64,000 nucleotides of DNA, from contig NZ_CP058334.1 in assembly GCF_013391085.1 (NCBI RefSeq), forward strand, positions 1 through 64,000, written 5' to 3'. Below the pieces are notes generated by a model. The model saw only the letters and a program-made list of their open reading frames with translations, did not search any database and had not been told where the DNA came from. Position numbers and translations under genes: made by a program. Numbering within the stretch: the first letter of the stretch is position 1; the number at the start of each line of letters is the position of its first letter. This DNA comes from Natronomonas halophila. GTDB lineage: Archaea > Halobacteriota > Halobacteria > Halobacteriales > Haloarculaceae. Positions 51,322 to 59,751 of this stretch are shown one piece after another.

Positions 51322-51645
51322 TTAGCTGTATCCGCGCCACCGGTTTCCGCACTCCTTACACTTGAAAAAGCGCGTCGGCGGTTCGTCGGCGGAGCCGGTC
51401 TGTTTGATGGTGTACCACGCTTCGCCGTGGCCGCATTCGTCACAGGTGACGTCGTCGGCGGTTGGCTTCCCCTCGAAGTCGGCATCCTCGGAGGATTCGA
51501 TGACGTCGTCTTCCGACTGGGCTTCCGTCGAGACGAACTCCTCGGCTTTCGCCGTGTCCTTCGGCTCACGGGCGCCGCAGGACGAACAGACCATCTCGTC
51601 GTCCTCGGCGTGCATCATAGAGCCACATTCCTCGCAAAACTGCAT
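51322..51645 (-). CDS. tfs: transcription factor S (TFS, RNA polymerase cleavage factor)
   Basis: 107 aa, archaeal TFIIS/RPA12-like factor that induces transcript cleavage in backtracked RNA polymerase. The N-terminal zinc ribbon is CEECGSMM...CSSCG. The C-terminal ribbon is CDECGHG...CKECGNRWR, with the acidic hairpin tip ADEP that enters the polymerase active site, so it should be catalytically competent. An acidic linker joins the two. The start at MQFCEECG is set by the family N-terminus. It heads a run of minus-strand genes with zinc-binding products. Confidence 0.93.
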   Translation of the reverse strand: MQFCEECGSMMHAEDDEMVCSSCGAREPKDTAKAEEFVSTEAQSEDDVIESSEDADFEGKPTADDVTCDECGHGEAWYTIKQTGSADEPPTRFFKCKECGNRWRGYS

Positions 51646-51683
51646 GAGTGAGGCTATGGCGGCGGCGGGCAAAAGCCTGCGGA

Positions 51684-52151
51684 CTACTCCTCGAGGACGT
51701 CCTCGGCCGTCCCGCGACGCTGTTTGACGACGGGACAGTTCCGAACCCGGAACCGGTCGGAGTCGACGAGTTCGACGATTTCGGTCCCCTCGTTCGTACA
51801 GGCCACCTCCGGCGGGTCCGCGAAGAACTCGCATTTCTGGCAGTAACTGCTCTTCCGGACGATGGCCTCGTTCTCGTCGGCGGCCGCCTCCGCGGCCAGC
51901 GCCGACTCTCCGGTACTAATTTCGGCTTCGCCCACCGTCTCGACGTCGGTATCGTCCGTCTCTCCGGTAATCTCCTCCCAGACGTCGTCCTCGTCGATTT
52001 CTTCGATATCGACCTCCTCGAAGGGGTCGTCGATATCCTCGGCCTCGACGTCGCCGAGGTCGTCGAAGGGGTCACCATCGAGAGCGGCGTCTTCATCGCG
52101 CGCTACGTCGGCGTCCGTGCTGGAATCGGTCTCCGTGTTATCGTCACTCAT
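51684..52151 (-). CDS. acidic protein with C-terminal zinc-binding domain, unknown function
   Basis: 155 aa. The first ~95 residues are extremely acidic and low in complexity (DEDAALDGDPFDDLGDVEAE). The last ~55 form a small domain with CQKC, a later CTNEG and NCPVV, likely a zinc ribbon. Its start overlaps the stop of the upstream coiled-coil gene by 8 nt, so the two are translationally coupled and may act together. It lies next to TFS but no direct link is known to me. Confidence 0.75.
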   Translation of the reverse strand: MSDDNTETDSSTDADVARDEDAALDGDPFDDLGDVEAEDIDDPFEEVDIEEIDEDDVWEEITGETDDTDVETVGEAEISTGESALAAEAAADENEAIVRKSSYCQKCEFFADPPEVACTNEGTEIVELVDSDRFRVRNCPVVKQRRGTAEDVLEE

Positions 52152-52965
52152 CGTCGGTCTCCAGGGCCGGCGTTTCGACGCCGGTCAGTTTCGCCGTGCC
52201 GATATCGAGGGTCCGGCCGAGCAGCGACCCCGGCGGTTCGATATCGCGGGCCTCGGTCCCGCAATGTGGACAGGCGGGTTCGGTGAGCAGGCTGATACGG
52301 ACGGCCTCGCCACAGGCGGCACACCGAGCGTCGGTGACCCCATGCTTGTTCGCCTGCCGTTTGATGTGGTCGAGTTCCTCTTTCCGTTCGGATGTGCGCG
52401 CGTCGCTCCGTTTGCGGAGTGCGACGACGACCCGTGCCAGTCGGTCGAGCTTTGATTCGACGTCGGAAAGCCGGTCGTCGATGTCGTCGACGGCGTTGGT
52501 AGTCCCCGTGACGTCGGTCCCGACGTCTTCGAGGGTTTCCGTGAGGCCGTCGACGCGCTCGGAGAGACGCCGCAGTTCCGCATGGGAGTGGTCCTTCGGC
52601 GCCCGTTCCTTGACGGCATCACGGACCTGCAGAACCCGGCTGCGGATGTCCTCGATGTCCTCTTCCAGTTCGGTCTCCAGCGCCGCGACGCGAGCCTCCA
52701 GTTCGTCGACGTCGTCGCTCGATTCGGCTTCCTGCACGCGGCGGTCGATTTCTTCGAGAAGGCGTTCGTCCAGTTCACCGTCATCGACGACCCCCGAGAC
52801 GCTCTCGTCGTTCAGGTCCGCCGCCGCTCGATAGGCGCTCAGCAGTTGTACGAGGACTTCCTCGCGGTCGACATCGAGGGCGGCCGCCCGCTCATCGAGC
52901 CATTCGTCGAGCGGCGTGGGCAGCGTCACGGCCAACTCGGACCCATCGGCCGACTCCGTAACCAT
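52144..52965 (-). CDS. coiled-coil protein with ribbon-helix-helix-like N-terminus and zinc ribbon
   Basis: 273 aa. The first ~50 residues (LAVTLPTPLDEWLDERAAAL) resemble a CopG/ribbon-helix-helix DNA-binding start. Residues ~65-200 are a long coiled coil, including VDDIDDRLSDVESKLDRLAR. The C-terminal part has a zinc ribbon CAACGE...CPHCGT. This suggests a DNA-associated, oligomeric regulator or structural protein. It is coupled by an 8-nt overlap to the next gene and follows the KaiC-like gene by 56 nt. Confidence 0.75.
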   Translation of the reverse strand: MVTESADGSELAVTLPTPLDEWLDERAAALDVDREEVLVQLLSAYRAAADLNDESVSGVVDDGELDERLLEEIDRRVQEAESSDDVDELEARVAALETELEEDIEDIRSRVLQVRDAVKERAPKDHSHAELRRLSERVDGLTETLEDVGTDVTGTTNAVDDIDDRLSDVESKLDRLARVVVALRKRSDARTSERKEELDHIKRQANKHGVTDARCAACGEAVRISLLTEPACPHCGTEARDIEPPGSLLGRTLDIGTAKLTGVETPALETDDE

Positions 52966-53021
52966 TGCCCGCCTCTACTGGCGACGATAAGTTAAGGGTT
53001 CGGCCCTCTCGGCGCTCGAAC

Positions 53022-53858
53022 CTACCGAATCTTCCGGACGTCGCTGATATCGAAGCCGGCGTCGCCGATCTCCGTCTCGAACCGGACGATGTTCTCGTCT
53101 TCGATTCGCGAGAGGACGCCACGGAACTGCTTGACGACCATCGTTCGGGCCCGGGAGGAACCGCCGCTTTCCCACTCGAACATGAGCGTGCCGTCCGCGG
53201 AGTCGACCAGTTGGCCGTGGCGAACCTCGTTGAGGGTCTCCTGAGTGACGTGTGCGAGAATGAGTCCGCCCCACTCGTAGGCGGCCCGCGAGAGACCCTT
53301 CAGGAGGACGGGGATATCGCCCCACGGGAGGTCGCTGGCGGCCGAACTGATGAGGTCGGCCAGCGAGTCGATGACGACGAGGTTGCCGGGCGCGTGTTCC
53401 GATAGCTGTTCGCCGAGGGCCTCGGGAACGCCCTTCCGGTCCTGGGTCTCGCCGAGTTCCGAGATGTTGGCCGTCCGCGCGGAGTACCACTCGCGAGGGA
53501 CCGGGCTCAGCCGGAAGAACTCCGGCGAGAGGTCGTGGAACTCGACGTTCTCGATGGCCGAATCGATGATTTCCTCGTCCATCGCCCGCACCATCTCCCG
53601 GCGTACCTGCCGTTCCTCGGCGGTAAAGGAGACGTAGTGTACCTCGTCGGGGGGCGCGGCTTCGGGACTGATACCGCCGTAATAGAGGTCGAAGAGGTCC
53701 GGGTCCGTCTTCGCGAGCGCGTTCATGACTGCACTGGTGTACATGAATTCCCGGGCACCAGCGCCTGCTTCACCGGACAGAAGCACGACACTACCGGGCG
53801 GGGCGCCGCCGCCGATAGTCGTATCCAGACGCTGGATACCGAACGGGGTTCGATCCAT
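53022..53858 (-). CDS. KaiC/RAD55-like ATPase homologue with degenerate Walker A
   Basis: 278 aa, RecA-superfamily core as in KaiC/RAD55 and haloarchaeal HTR-like proteins. The Walker A region reads SGEAGAGAREF (28-38): where GK(T/S) is expected it has Ala35-Arg36, so the lysine that binds phosphate is missing. Walker B (NLVVIDSLADLI) is intact. ATP hydrolysis is therefore doubtful, and a structural or regulatory role is more likely. It is in a minus-strand run with the coiled-coil zinc protein and beta-RFAP synthase. Confidence 0.8.
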   Translation of the reverse strand: MDRTPFGIQRLDTTIGGGAPPGSVVLLSGEAGAGAREFMYTSAVMNALAKTDPDLFDLYYGGISPEAAPPDEVHYVSFTAEERQVRREMVRAMDEEIIDSAIENVEFHDLSPEFFRLSPVPREWYSARTANISELGETQDRKGVPEALGEQLSEHAPGNLVVIDSLADLISSAASDLPWGDIPVLLKGLSRAAYEWGGLILAHVTQETLNEVRHGQLVDSADGTLMFEWESGGSSRARTMVVKQFRGVLSRIEDENIVRFETEIGDAGFDISDVRKIR

Positions 53859-53891
53859 GTGCCAACCTTCGAGGCCGGAACCTTAAATGGT

Positions 53892-54869
53892 TCAGCTGTT
53901 TTGCCGGGTTATTCGCGCGCCCTCGTTCCGCGGGGCGACGACCCGCACGTTGCCATCGACGCCGGCCTCGGTCAGTGCCTCCTCTGCGACCGACCGGGCG
54001 GTATCCGCCAGCGACGCGTCGGTCACGCCGTAGACGGCCGGTCCCCACGAGGACTGGCCGACGCCGCGGACCGACGGCCGGTCGGCCAGCGCGTCGATAA
54101 GGCGGCCAGCGGGCGGCCGGTAGACGCCGCCCTGCTCGTCGGCGTACCACGCGCCGTTGAGTCGACCAAGCGCGCCGACCGAATCGCCGAACGCCTCGAG
54201 GCGTCCCTCGGCGACGGCCGGCAGCAGGCGGCGCACCAAAAGCGTCGCCACGTCGTCGGCCACGGAGGGGTCGGCGTTCTCGACGACGGCGCGCATACTC
54301 TCGTCTTCGCTTTCGCCGCTGCGGCCCGGTTCCGCGTCGGGCAACACGAGGACGAACCGCCACGAATCGGGCAGGTCGTGGCGGGCGACGACGGCCGGAA
54401 CCGCCCACTCGCCGCGCTCCGGTGGGGCCGTCGTAAAGCGCTCGGTCGGATGGCCGGCATCGACGACGAACCCGCCGGCCTCGAAGGTCGCAACGCCGAC
54501 GCCGCTTCGGCCGCCGCGGCCCAACTGCGGCGCTCGTTCGCGGACGTTCGGTTCCCTGTCGTGGGCGGCGGCGACGACCGCGAGCGTCGCCAAGGCGAGT
54601 TGGGTGCCGCTGCCGAGGCCGACGTGTCGCGGCAGCGTCTCCTCGACGCGAACGTGAGCGCCGGTGACCTCCAGCAACTCACAGGCCCGTTCGGCGTATT
54701 CCGCGACGAGGCCGTCCGCACAGACCACCGACTCGGCGGGGTCGGCCTCCAGCACCACGCGTGGCTCGTCGAGCGTCGCCCCGACGCCGCCGTAGAGGCG
54801 TTCGTGGGCGAGCGAGAGGTTCTGGAACCCGAAATGGAGGCGAGCGCCGGCCTCGACGCGGGCGCACAT
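53892..54869 (-). CDS. mptG: beta-ribofuranosylaminobenzene 5'-phosphate synthase family protein
   Basis: 325 aa GHMP-kinase-fold protein. In methanogens this enzyme joins 4-aminobenzoate (or hydroxybenzoate) to PRPP with loss of CO2 in methanopterin synthesis. Typical features: MCARVEAGARLHFGF at the start, the glycine-rich LPRHVGLGSGTQLALA, GRGGRSGVGVATFEAGGFVVD, and QSSWGPAVYG. Haloarchaea do not make methane, so the product may serve another one-carbon carrier or a pterin variant. It ends 33 nt before the KaiC-like gene, and its start faces the ilvD promoter. Confidence 0.85.
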   Translation of the reverse strand: MCARVEAGARLHFGFQNLSLAHERLYGGVGATLDEPRVVLEADPAESVVCADGLVAEYAERACELLEVTGAHVRVEETLPRHVGLGSGTQLALATLAVVAAAHDREPNVRERAPQLGRGGRSGVGVATFEAGGFVVDAGHPTERFTTAPPERGEWAVPAVVARHDLPDSWRFVLVLPDAEPGRSGESEDESMRAVVENADPSVADDVATLLVRRLLPAVAEGRLEAFGDSVGALGRLNGAWYADEQGGVYRPPAGRLIDALADRPSVRGVGQSSWGPAVYGVTDASLADTARSVAEEALTEAGVDGNVRVVAPRNEGARITRQNS

Positions 54870-54969
54870 GGTCGGCCCTTGGGTACTCTCTTAAAAGGGG
54901 GTTTCGACAGCGGCAGGGGTCGGTGCCCCTCAAAAACTCGGGGCGGACATGTTCGGTCACCCCCAGCAA

Positions 54970-54983
54970 ATACTGACCAGTAT
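54970..54983. promoter_or_regulatory. palindrome ATACTG-AC-CAGTAT upstream of ilvD
   Basis: Perfect 6-bp arms with 2-nt spacer, 36 nt before the ilvD ATG and just upstream of a weak TATA-like CGTTAAG. Position suits an operator or activator site; the regulator is unknown. Confidence 0.4.
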
Positions 54984-55019
54984 GCGGGTCGTTAAGTCCG
55001 TCGACGGCAAGGGGTTCGT

Positions 55020-56777
55020 ATGAGTCAACAGGACACGCCCGACCGCGAGCCGGGCGACTACGACAAACCAGAGGACCTCCGGAGCCGCGAGGTGACGGAG
55101 GGTGCCGAGCGCGCGCCGCACCGCGCCATGTTCCGCGCGATGGGCTTCGACGACGAGGACCTCGCTTCCCCGCTTGTCGGCATCGCCAACCCCGCCGCCG
55201 ACATCACGCCGTGTAACGTCCACCTCGACGACGTCGCCCAGTCCGCCCTCGACGGCGTCGACGACGCCGGCGGTATGCCCATCGAGTTCGGCACCATCAC
55301 CATCTCCGACGCCATCTCGATGGGGACTGAGGGAATGAAGGCCTCCCTCATCTCCCGGGAGGTCATCGCCGACTCCGTCGAACTGGTCTCCTTCGGCGAG
55401 CGCATGGACGCCCTCGTCACCGTCGCCGGCTGTGACAAGAACCTCCCCGGAATGATGATGGCCGCCATTCGGACGGACCTTCCCTCCGTGTTCCTCTACG
55501 GTGGCTCCATCCTCCCCGGCCAACACGAGGGCCGGGACGTCACCATCGTCAACGTCTTCGAGGGCGTCGGCGCCTACGCCGAAGGCGACATCTCCGGCGA
55601 GGAACTCGACGACCTCGAACGGCAGGCCTGTCCCGGTGCGGGCTCCTGCGGTGGGATGTACACCGCCAACACGATGGCCTCCATCTCGGAGGCGCTCGGC
55701 CTCGCACCGCTCGGGTCGGCCTCCGCGCCCGCCGAGTTCGACGAACGCTACGAAATCGCCGAGCGCGCCGGCGAACTCGTCCTCGAATGTATCCAGGAGG
55801 ACCGCCGCCCCTCGGACATCCTCACCCGGAAATCCTTCGAGAACGCCATCGCGCTCCAGACGGCCATCGGTGGCTCCACGAACGCCGTCCTCCACCTGCT
55901 CGCGCTGGCCGCCGAGGCCGGCGTCGACCTCGATATCGAGGACTTCGACGAAATCTCGCGTCGGACGCCCAAAATCGCGGACCTCGCCCCCGGCGGGTCC
56001 CACGTCATGAGCGACCTCCACGAAATCGGCGGCGTCCCGGTCGTCATCCGCCGACTGATGGAGGCGGGTCTCTTCCACGGCGACCAGATGACCGTCACCG
56101 GCCGCACCATCGAGGAGGAACTCGAACTGCTGGAGGATACCGGCGCGCTTCCCGACGACGAGGACATCGACGCCGAGTTCCTCTACACCATCGACGAACC
56201 GAAGTTCCCCGAAGGTGCCATCAAAATCCTCAAGGGCAACCTCGCCCCCGAGGGCGCCGTCCTCAAGGCGACCGGTCAGGACGAATTCTACCACGAGGGC
56301 CCCGCCCGAATCTTCGAAAACGAGGAGAAGGCCATGAAGTACGTTCAGGAGGGCCACATCGAATCGGGCGACGTCATCATCATCCGCAACGAGGGCCCGC
56401 AGGGCGGCCCCGGCATGCGCGAGATGCTCGGCGTCACCGCCGCCGTCGTCGGCGCTGGCCACGAGGACGACGTCGCGCTCCTGACTGACGGCCGCTTCTC
56501 CGGCGGTACCCGTGGCCCGATGATCGGCCACGTCGCCCCCGAGGCCTACGTCGGTGGTCCCATCGCTGCACTCGAAGACGGCGACCACATCACCGTCGAC
56601 ATCCCCGAACGGACCATCTCGGTCGACCTGACCGACGAGGAACTCGAAACGCGCCTCGAAGATTGGGAACCGCCCGAACCCAACTACACGAACGGCGTCC
56701 TCGCGAAGTACGGTCAGACGTTCGGATCGGCCGCCAACGGTGCGGTCACGAACCCCGGCGTCAAGCGCGACGACTGA
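55020..56777 (+). CDS. ilvD: dihydroxy-acid dehydratase
   Basis: 585 aa. It dehydrates dihydroxy acids to 2-oxo acids in valine, leucine and isoleucine synthesis, with an iron-sulfur cluster bound by Cys65 (TPCNVHLDD), Cys138 (GCDKNLPGM) and a cysteine in [17 protein letters not shown] (204/210). The C-terminal [19 protein letters not shown] region is conserved. The length equals the family norm. A palindrome precedes the promoter. A T-rich GTCTTTTATAG lies about 20 nt after the stop and may terminate it. No other ilv genes are in the window. Confidence 0.95.
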   Translation: MSQQDTPDREPGDYDKPEDLRSREVTEGAERAPHRAMFRAMGFDDEDLASPLVGIANPAADITPCNVHLDDVAQSALDGVDDAGGMPIEFGTITISDAISMGTEGMKASLISREVIADSVELVSFGERMDALVTVAGCDKNLPGMMMAAIRTDLPSVFLYGGSILPGQHEGRDVTIVNVFEGVGAYAEGDISGEELDDLERQACPGAGSCGGMYTANTMASISEALGLAPLGSASAPAEFDERYEIAERAGELVLECIQEDRRPSDILTRKSFENAIALQTAIGGSTNAVLHLLALAAEAGVDLDIEDFDEISRRTPKIADLAPGGSHVMSDLHEIGGVPVVIRRLMEAGLFHGDQMTVTGRTIEEELELLEDTGALPDDEDIDAEFLYTIDEPKFPEGAIKILKGNLAPEGAVLKATGQDEFYHEGPARIFENEEKAMKYVQEGHIESGDVIIIRNEGPQGGPGMREMLGVTAAVVGAGHEDDVALLTDGRFSGGTRGPMIGHVAPEAYVGGPIAALEDGDHITVDIPERTISVDLTDEELETRLEDWEPPEPNYTNGVLAKYGQTFGSAANGAVTNPGVKRDD

Positions 56778-56871
56778 ATCGAGAGTCCCGGAACGTCTTT
56801 TATAGGTTAGACGGTGCGGCGGTGAACGAGCTATCGCTTATTAGGAGGTATATAAAAGAAAGCATCCGCCG

Positions 56872-57061
56872 AGGGGCCTTCAAAGAAGGCCCCCGAGGCG
56901 GTTCGCGGCGCCGACCGCAGGGAGGCGCCGTAGCGCGCACGGACTGGAGCGCGGCCGTCAGGCCGCGCGGAAGGAGTACGCGCGCATATTTTCACCACGT
57001 TTTTGCCGCGGAGGCGGGTTCGGCGCGCAACGCGCCGAACCGCCGGAGCGTGCAAAAAGTG
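56872..57061 (-). repeat. 3'-associated structured repeat, copy 2
   Basis: Starts (minus strand) two bases after the stop codon of the acyl-CoA dehydrogenase gene with ACTTTTTGCACG. It then has a long stem-loop (GGTTCGGCGCG/CGCGCCGAACC), CGGCAAAAACGTGGTGAAAA, further GC-rich hairpins around GGCGCCTCCCTGCGGTCGG, and ends CGGATGC. It matches copy 3 (59506-59680) closely, in inverted orientation, so the two copies bracket the divergent gene pair. Only the first stem and an inner hairpin differ strongly. Confidence 0.7.
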
Positions 57062-57063
57062 GC

Positions 57064-58302
57064 TTAGAATGTGGGAAGGTTCTCCAACTCGTCGGTGTGC
57101 TCCTCGGCGCCGTCGAAGGCGTCACGGGCGATGACGCGCTGGTGGACCTCGTCGGCCCCGTCGACGATACGGAAGGCGCGGACGCCCTCGTAGAAGTCCG
57201 CCAGCGGGAGGTCCCGGGAGATGCCGGAGCCGCCGGTACACTGGATGGCGAGGTCGATGGCTTCCTGACAGACGTTGGCGGTGAAGACTTTGGACATGGA
57301 GACGGGCACGCGCGCCTGCTCGCCGCGAGCGATTTCCTCGGCAGCGTGGCGGACCATCGTCCGCGCGGCGTGGAGTTCGGTCTCCTTGTCCGCGATGTCG
57401 TAGCGGAGCGACTGCTTCTGGGCGAGGTCGGTACCGAAGGCCTCCCGTTCCTTCATGTACGCCTTCGCGATGGTGAGCGCGCGGCGTGCCATCCCCGAGA
57501 AGCGCATACAGTGGGTCAGTCGGGCGGGACCGAGACGCTGCTGGGCGATGGCGAAGCCGGTGTTCTCCTGGCCGAGGAGGTTCTCTTCGGGCACGCGCAC
57601 GTCGTTGAACCGGAACTCTGCGTGGCCGTGGCCGTCGAGGTCCGGGCCGAGGTGGGGGATGTCCCGAACCATCTCGACGCCGTCGGCGTCGGTGGGGACG
57701 AGGATGATGGAAGCGCCCTTGTAGGGGTGGACGTCCTGGTCGGTGACGGCCATCAGGAGGATGACGTCGGCGTGGGATCCCTGTGTGGTCCACCACTTGT
57801 GGCCGTTGATGACGTATTCGTCGCCCTCCTTCCGGGCGGTCGTTTTGAGCATCTTGGGGTCCGAACCGGCACCGTCTCGGGGTTCGGTCATGCCGAAGGC
57901 CGACCGGATTTCGCCTTCGACGAGCGGTTCGAGCCATTCCTCTTTCTGTTCCTCGGTGCCGACGAGTTCGAGGGTGTGCATGTTCCCCTCGTCGGGTGCG
58001 TCGACGCGCATCGCGGCGGCGCCGAGAAGCGAACGGCCGGCCTCCTCGAAGAGGGGCAGGACATCACTGAGGTCCATGCCCATGCCGCCGTGTGCCTCGT
58101 CTATTTGCGGGCAATAGACGTTCCGTTCGCGGGCCTCCTCGCGGAGTTCTTCGATGACGTCCTCACCGACCGGGCCGTCGCCGAGATGTTCGCGCTCCGT
58201 CGGGATGACGACGTCGTCGACGAACTCCCGGGCGCGCGCTGCGAGTTCCGTTGCTTGCTCGGAGTCGTGGTACTCCATGGAGTGCCGTTTAGGGTACAAC
58301 AT
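57064..58302 (-). CDS. acyl-CoA dehydrogenase, ACAD10/11-like (LvaC-like)
   Basis: 412 aa. Middle domain with MTEPRDGAGSDPKM, C-terminal segment QCTGGSGISRDLPLADFYEG. Where short-chain enzymes carry the catalytic Glu it reads RIVDGADEVHQRVIA, the Asp form seen in ACAD10/11 and LvaC. It faces a phosphotransferase gene of the type fused to, or paired with, these dehydrogenases. The likely reaction is handling of a phosphorylated 4-hydroxyacyl-CoA. ATATAAAC on the minus strand about 20-25 nt upstream of the ATG MLYPKRHS supports that start over the second ATG eight codons later. Confidence 0.85.
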   Translation of the reverse strand: MLYPKRHSMEYHDSEQATELAARAREFVDDVVIPTEREHLGDGPVGEDVIEELREEARERNVYCPQIDEAHGGMGMDLSDVLPLFEEAGRSLLGAAAMRVDAPDEGNMHTLELVGTEEQKEEWLEPLVEGEIRSAFGMTEPRDGAGSDPKMLKTTARKEGDEYVINGHKWWTTQGSHADVILLMAVTDQDVHPYKGASIILVPTDADGVEMVRDIPHLGPDLDGHGHAEFRFNDVRVPEENLLGQENTGFAIAQQRLGPARLTHCMRFSGMARRALTIAKAYMKEREAFGTDLAQKQSLRYDIADKETELHAARTMVRHAAEEIARGEQARVPVSMSKVFTANVCQEAIDLAIQCTGGSGISRDLPLADFYEGVRAFRIVDGADEVHQRVIARDAFDGAEEHTDELENLPTF

Positions 58303-58391
58303 TGTAAAAGGACCGGCGCCGTTTATATCCGAAATCCGAGATATAGCGGCAGTTATATGGGCGGTGGTGTCCCAAAAACTCTTACAATGTT
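58298..58391. promoter_or_regulatory. mirrored operators over divergent start sites
   Basis: AACATTGTAAAAG (58298-58310) and CTCTTACAATGTT (58379-58391) are inverted copies matching at 12 of 13 positions. Each sits about 25 nt downstream of a TATA box: ATATAAAC (minus, 58321-58328) for the dehydrogenase and TTATATGG (plus, 58353-58360) for the phosphotransferase. Both operators would thus cover the transcription start sites, the usual place for repressor binding. Confidence 0.6.
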
Positions 58392-58415
58392 AGCAGATTC
58401 GGGGCGTGTCACGCC

Positions 58416-59498
58416 ATGACCGACACGAGTTCCGAGTACTTCGAGCGCATCGTTGATGAGGAATCCCTCGCGTCGTATCTGGAAGACGAACTCGGCTCTG
58501 TCGACGACTACGAGGTCGAACACCACCAGGAGGGCCACTCCAACGAGACGCTCTTCGTCACGTGGGGCGACCTGGAACTGGTCATCCGGCGGCCGCCGCC
58601 GGGCGATATCGCGGAAAACGCCCACGACGTCCTCCGGGAGTATCGCGTCGTCGACGCCCTTCAGGAGACCGACGTTCGCGTCCCGCGGACCGTCCTCGCG
58701 TGTGACGACCACGATATCCTCGGGTCGGACTTCTACGCGATGGAAAAAGAGGAGGGCGACGTCCTCCGCGACAACGAACCCGACCGCTTTGCCAACCCCG
58801 AGGCACGCGAGCAAATCGGCTACGAGATGGTCGACCGACTGGTCGAAATTCACAACGTCGATTACGAGGCTGTCGGCCTCGAAGAGGGCGACTTCGGCTA
58901 CCCACCGGAATTCACCGAACGACAGGTCCGCCGCTGGTCCGAGCAGCTAACGTGGGCCTTCGAGGTCACTGCCGAGGAACGCGAGGTTGAACAACTCTAC
59001 GACGTGATGAACTGGCTCTACGACAATGTCCCCGAAGACGACGAGTACCCGAACACGCTCGTTCACGGCGACTACAAACTCGACAACGTCATGTTCGGCC
59101 CCTCCGACGAGCCGGAAATCGCCGCCATCTTCGACTGGGAGATGTCGACGCTCGGCGACCCCTTCACCGACCTCGGCTGGATGCTCTCCTACTGGAGCGA
59201 GGCGAAGGACCCCGAGCCCCCCACGCCGTCGCTGGCGACGGAGTTCATGACCCGCGAGGGGTATCCGACCCGCCGCGAGCTGATCGACCGCTACGAGCGC
59301 AAGACCGGCTTCGAGTTCGACAACTGGAAGTTCTACTGGGTGCTCGCCGTCTACAAACTCGCTGGCCTCGGCGAGATGTTCTTCCGCCGCTATCTGGAGG
59401 GCAACTCCGACGACCCGATGTACCCCAAGATGCGGGACGGCGTCCCCGCGCTCGCGGAGCGCGCGCGAATGATTATCGACGGGGAGATGGAACTCTAG
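58416..59498 (+). CDS. phosphotransferase, ACAD10/11 APH-type (LvaA-like)
   Basis: 360 aa, aminoglycoside-phosphotransferase-like kinase fold. The nucleotide lobe has VIRRPPPG, the catalytic HGDYKLDN is at 217-224, and the metal-binding FDWEMSTLGDPFTDLGW begins at 239. This HGDYKLDNVMF...WEMSTLGDP signature is that of the kinase domain in mammalian ACAD10/11 and bacterial LvaA, which phosphorylate the hydroxyl of 4-hydroxyacyl-CoAs. It is divergent from the matching acyl-CoA dehydrogenase. Copy 3 of the structured repeat starts 7 nt after its stop. Confidence 0.85.
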   Translation: MTDTSSEYFERIVDEESLASYLEDELGSVDDYEVEHHQEGHSNETLFVTWGDLELVIRRPPPGDIAENAHDVLREYRVVDALQETDVRVPRTVLACDDHDILGSDFYAMEKEEGDVLRDNEPDRFANPEAREQIGYEMVDRLVEIHNVDYEAVGLEEGDFGYPPEFTERQVRRWSEQLTWAFEVTAEEREVEQLYDVMNWLYDNVPEDDEYPNTLVHGDYKLDNVMFGPSDEPEIAAIFDWEMSTLGDPFTDLGWMLSYWSEAKDPEPPTPSLATEFMTREGYPTRRELIDRYERKTGFEFDNWKFYWVLAVYKLAGLGEMFFRRYLEGNSDDPMYPKMRDGVPALAERARMIIDGEMEL

Positions 59499-59505
59499 AA
59501 ACCCC

Positions 59506-59680
59506 ACTTTTTACACGGGTCGGCTTCGCCGGCCCGGCAAAAACGTGGTGAAAATATGCGCGCGTGCTCCTTTTGGCGGCCTTCGGCCGCCTCCAGTCCG
59601 CGCGGGCTACGGCGCCTCCCTCTGGTCGGCGCCGCGAACCGCCTCGGGGGCGACCTACGGACGCCCCACTCGGCGGATGC
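59506..59680 (+). repeat. 3'-associated structured repeat, copy 3
   Basis: Starts ACTTTTTACACG, then the stem-loop GGTCGGCTTCGCCGGCC, CGGCAAAAACGTGGTGAAAA, ATGCGCGCG, a hairpin GGCGGCCTTCGGCCGCC, GGCGCCTCCCTCTGGTCGG, GCCGCGAACCGCCTCGGGGG, and ends CGGATGC. Same orientation relative to the upstream gene as copies 1 and 2. It fills the gap before the MDR dehydrogenase gene and explains the long open but non-conserved frame there. Confidence 0.7.
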
Positions 59681-59751
59681 CTTCATTGCTTTCCTCCCCT
59701 TCTCGTCACCGGTTGCCAAACCTATTTGCAGACTCCGACACAGTCGATGCT

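Noticed and set aside
55787-56488. Long Arg/Pro/His-rich open frame inside ilvD
   Set aside because: Frame-shifted reading of a conserved housekeeping gene; GC-rich DNA rarely shows stops in this frame.
59545-59751. 69-codon extension of the MDR dehydrogenase
   Set aside because: It translates copy 3 of the repeat; the family N-terminus starts at MRVAAF.
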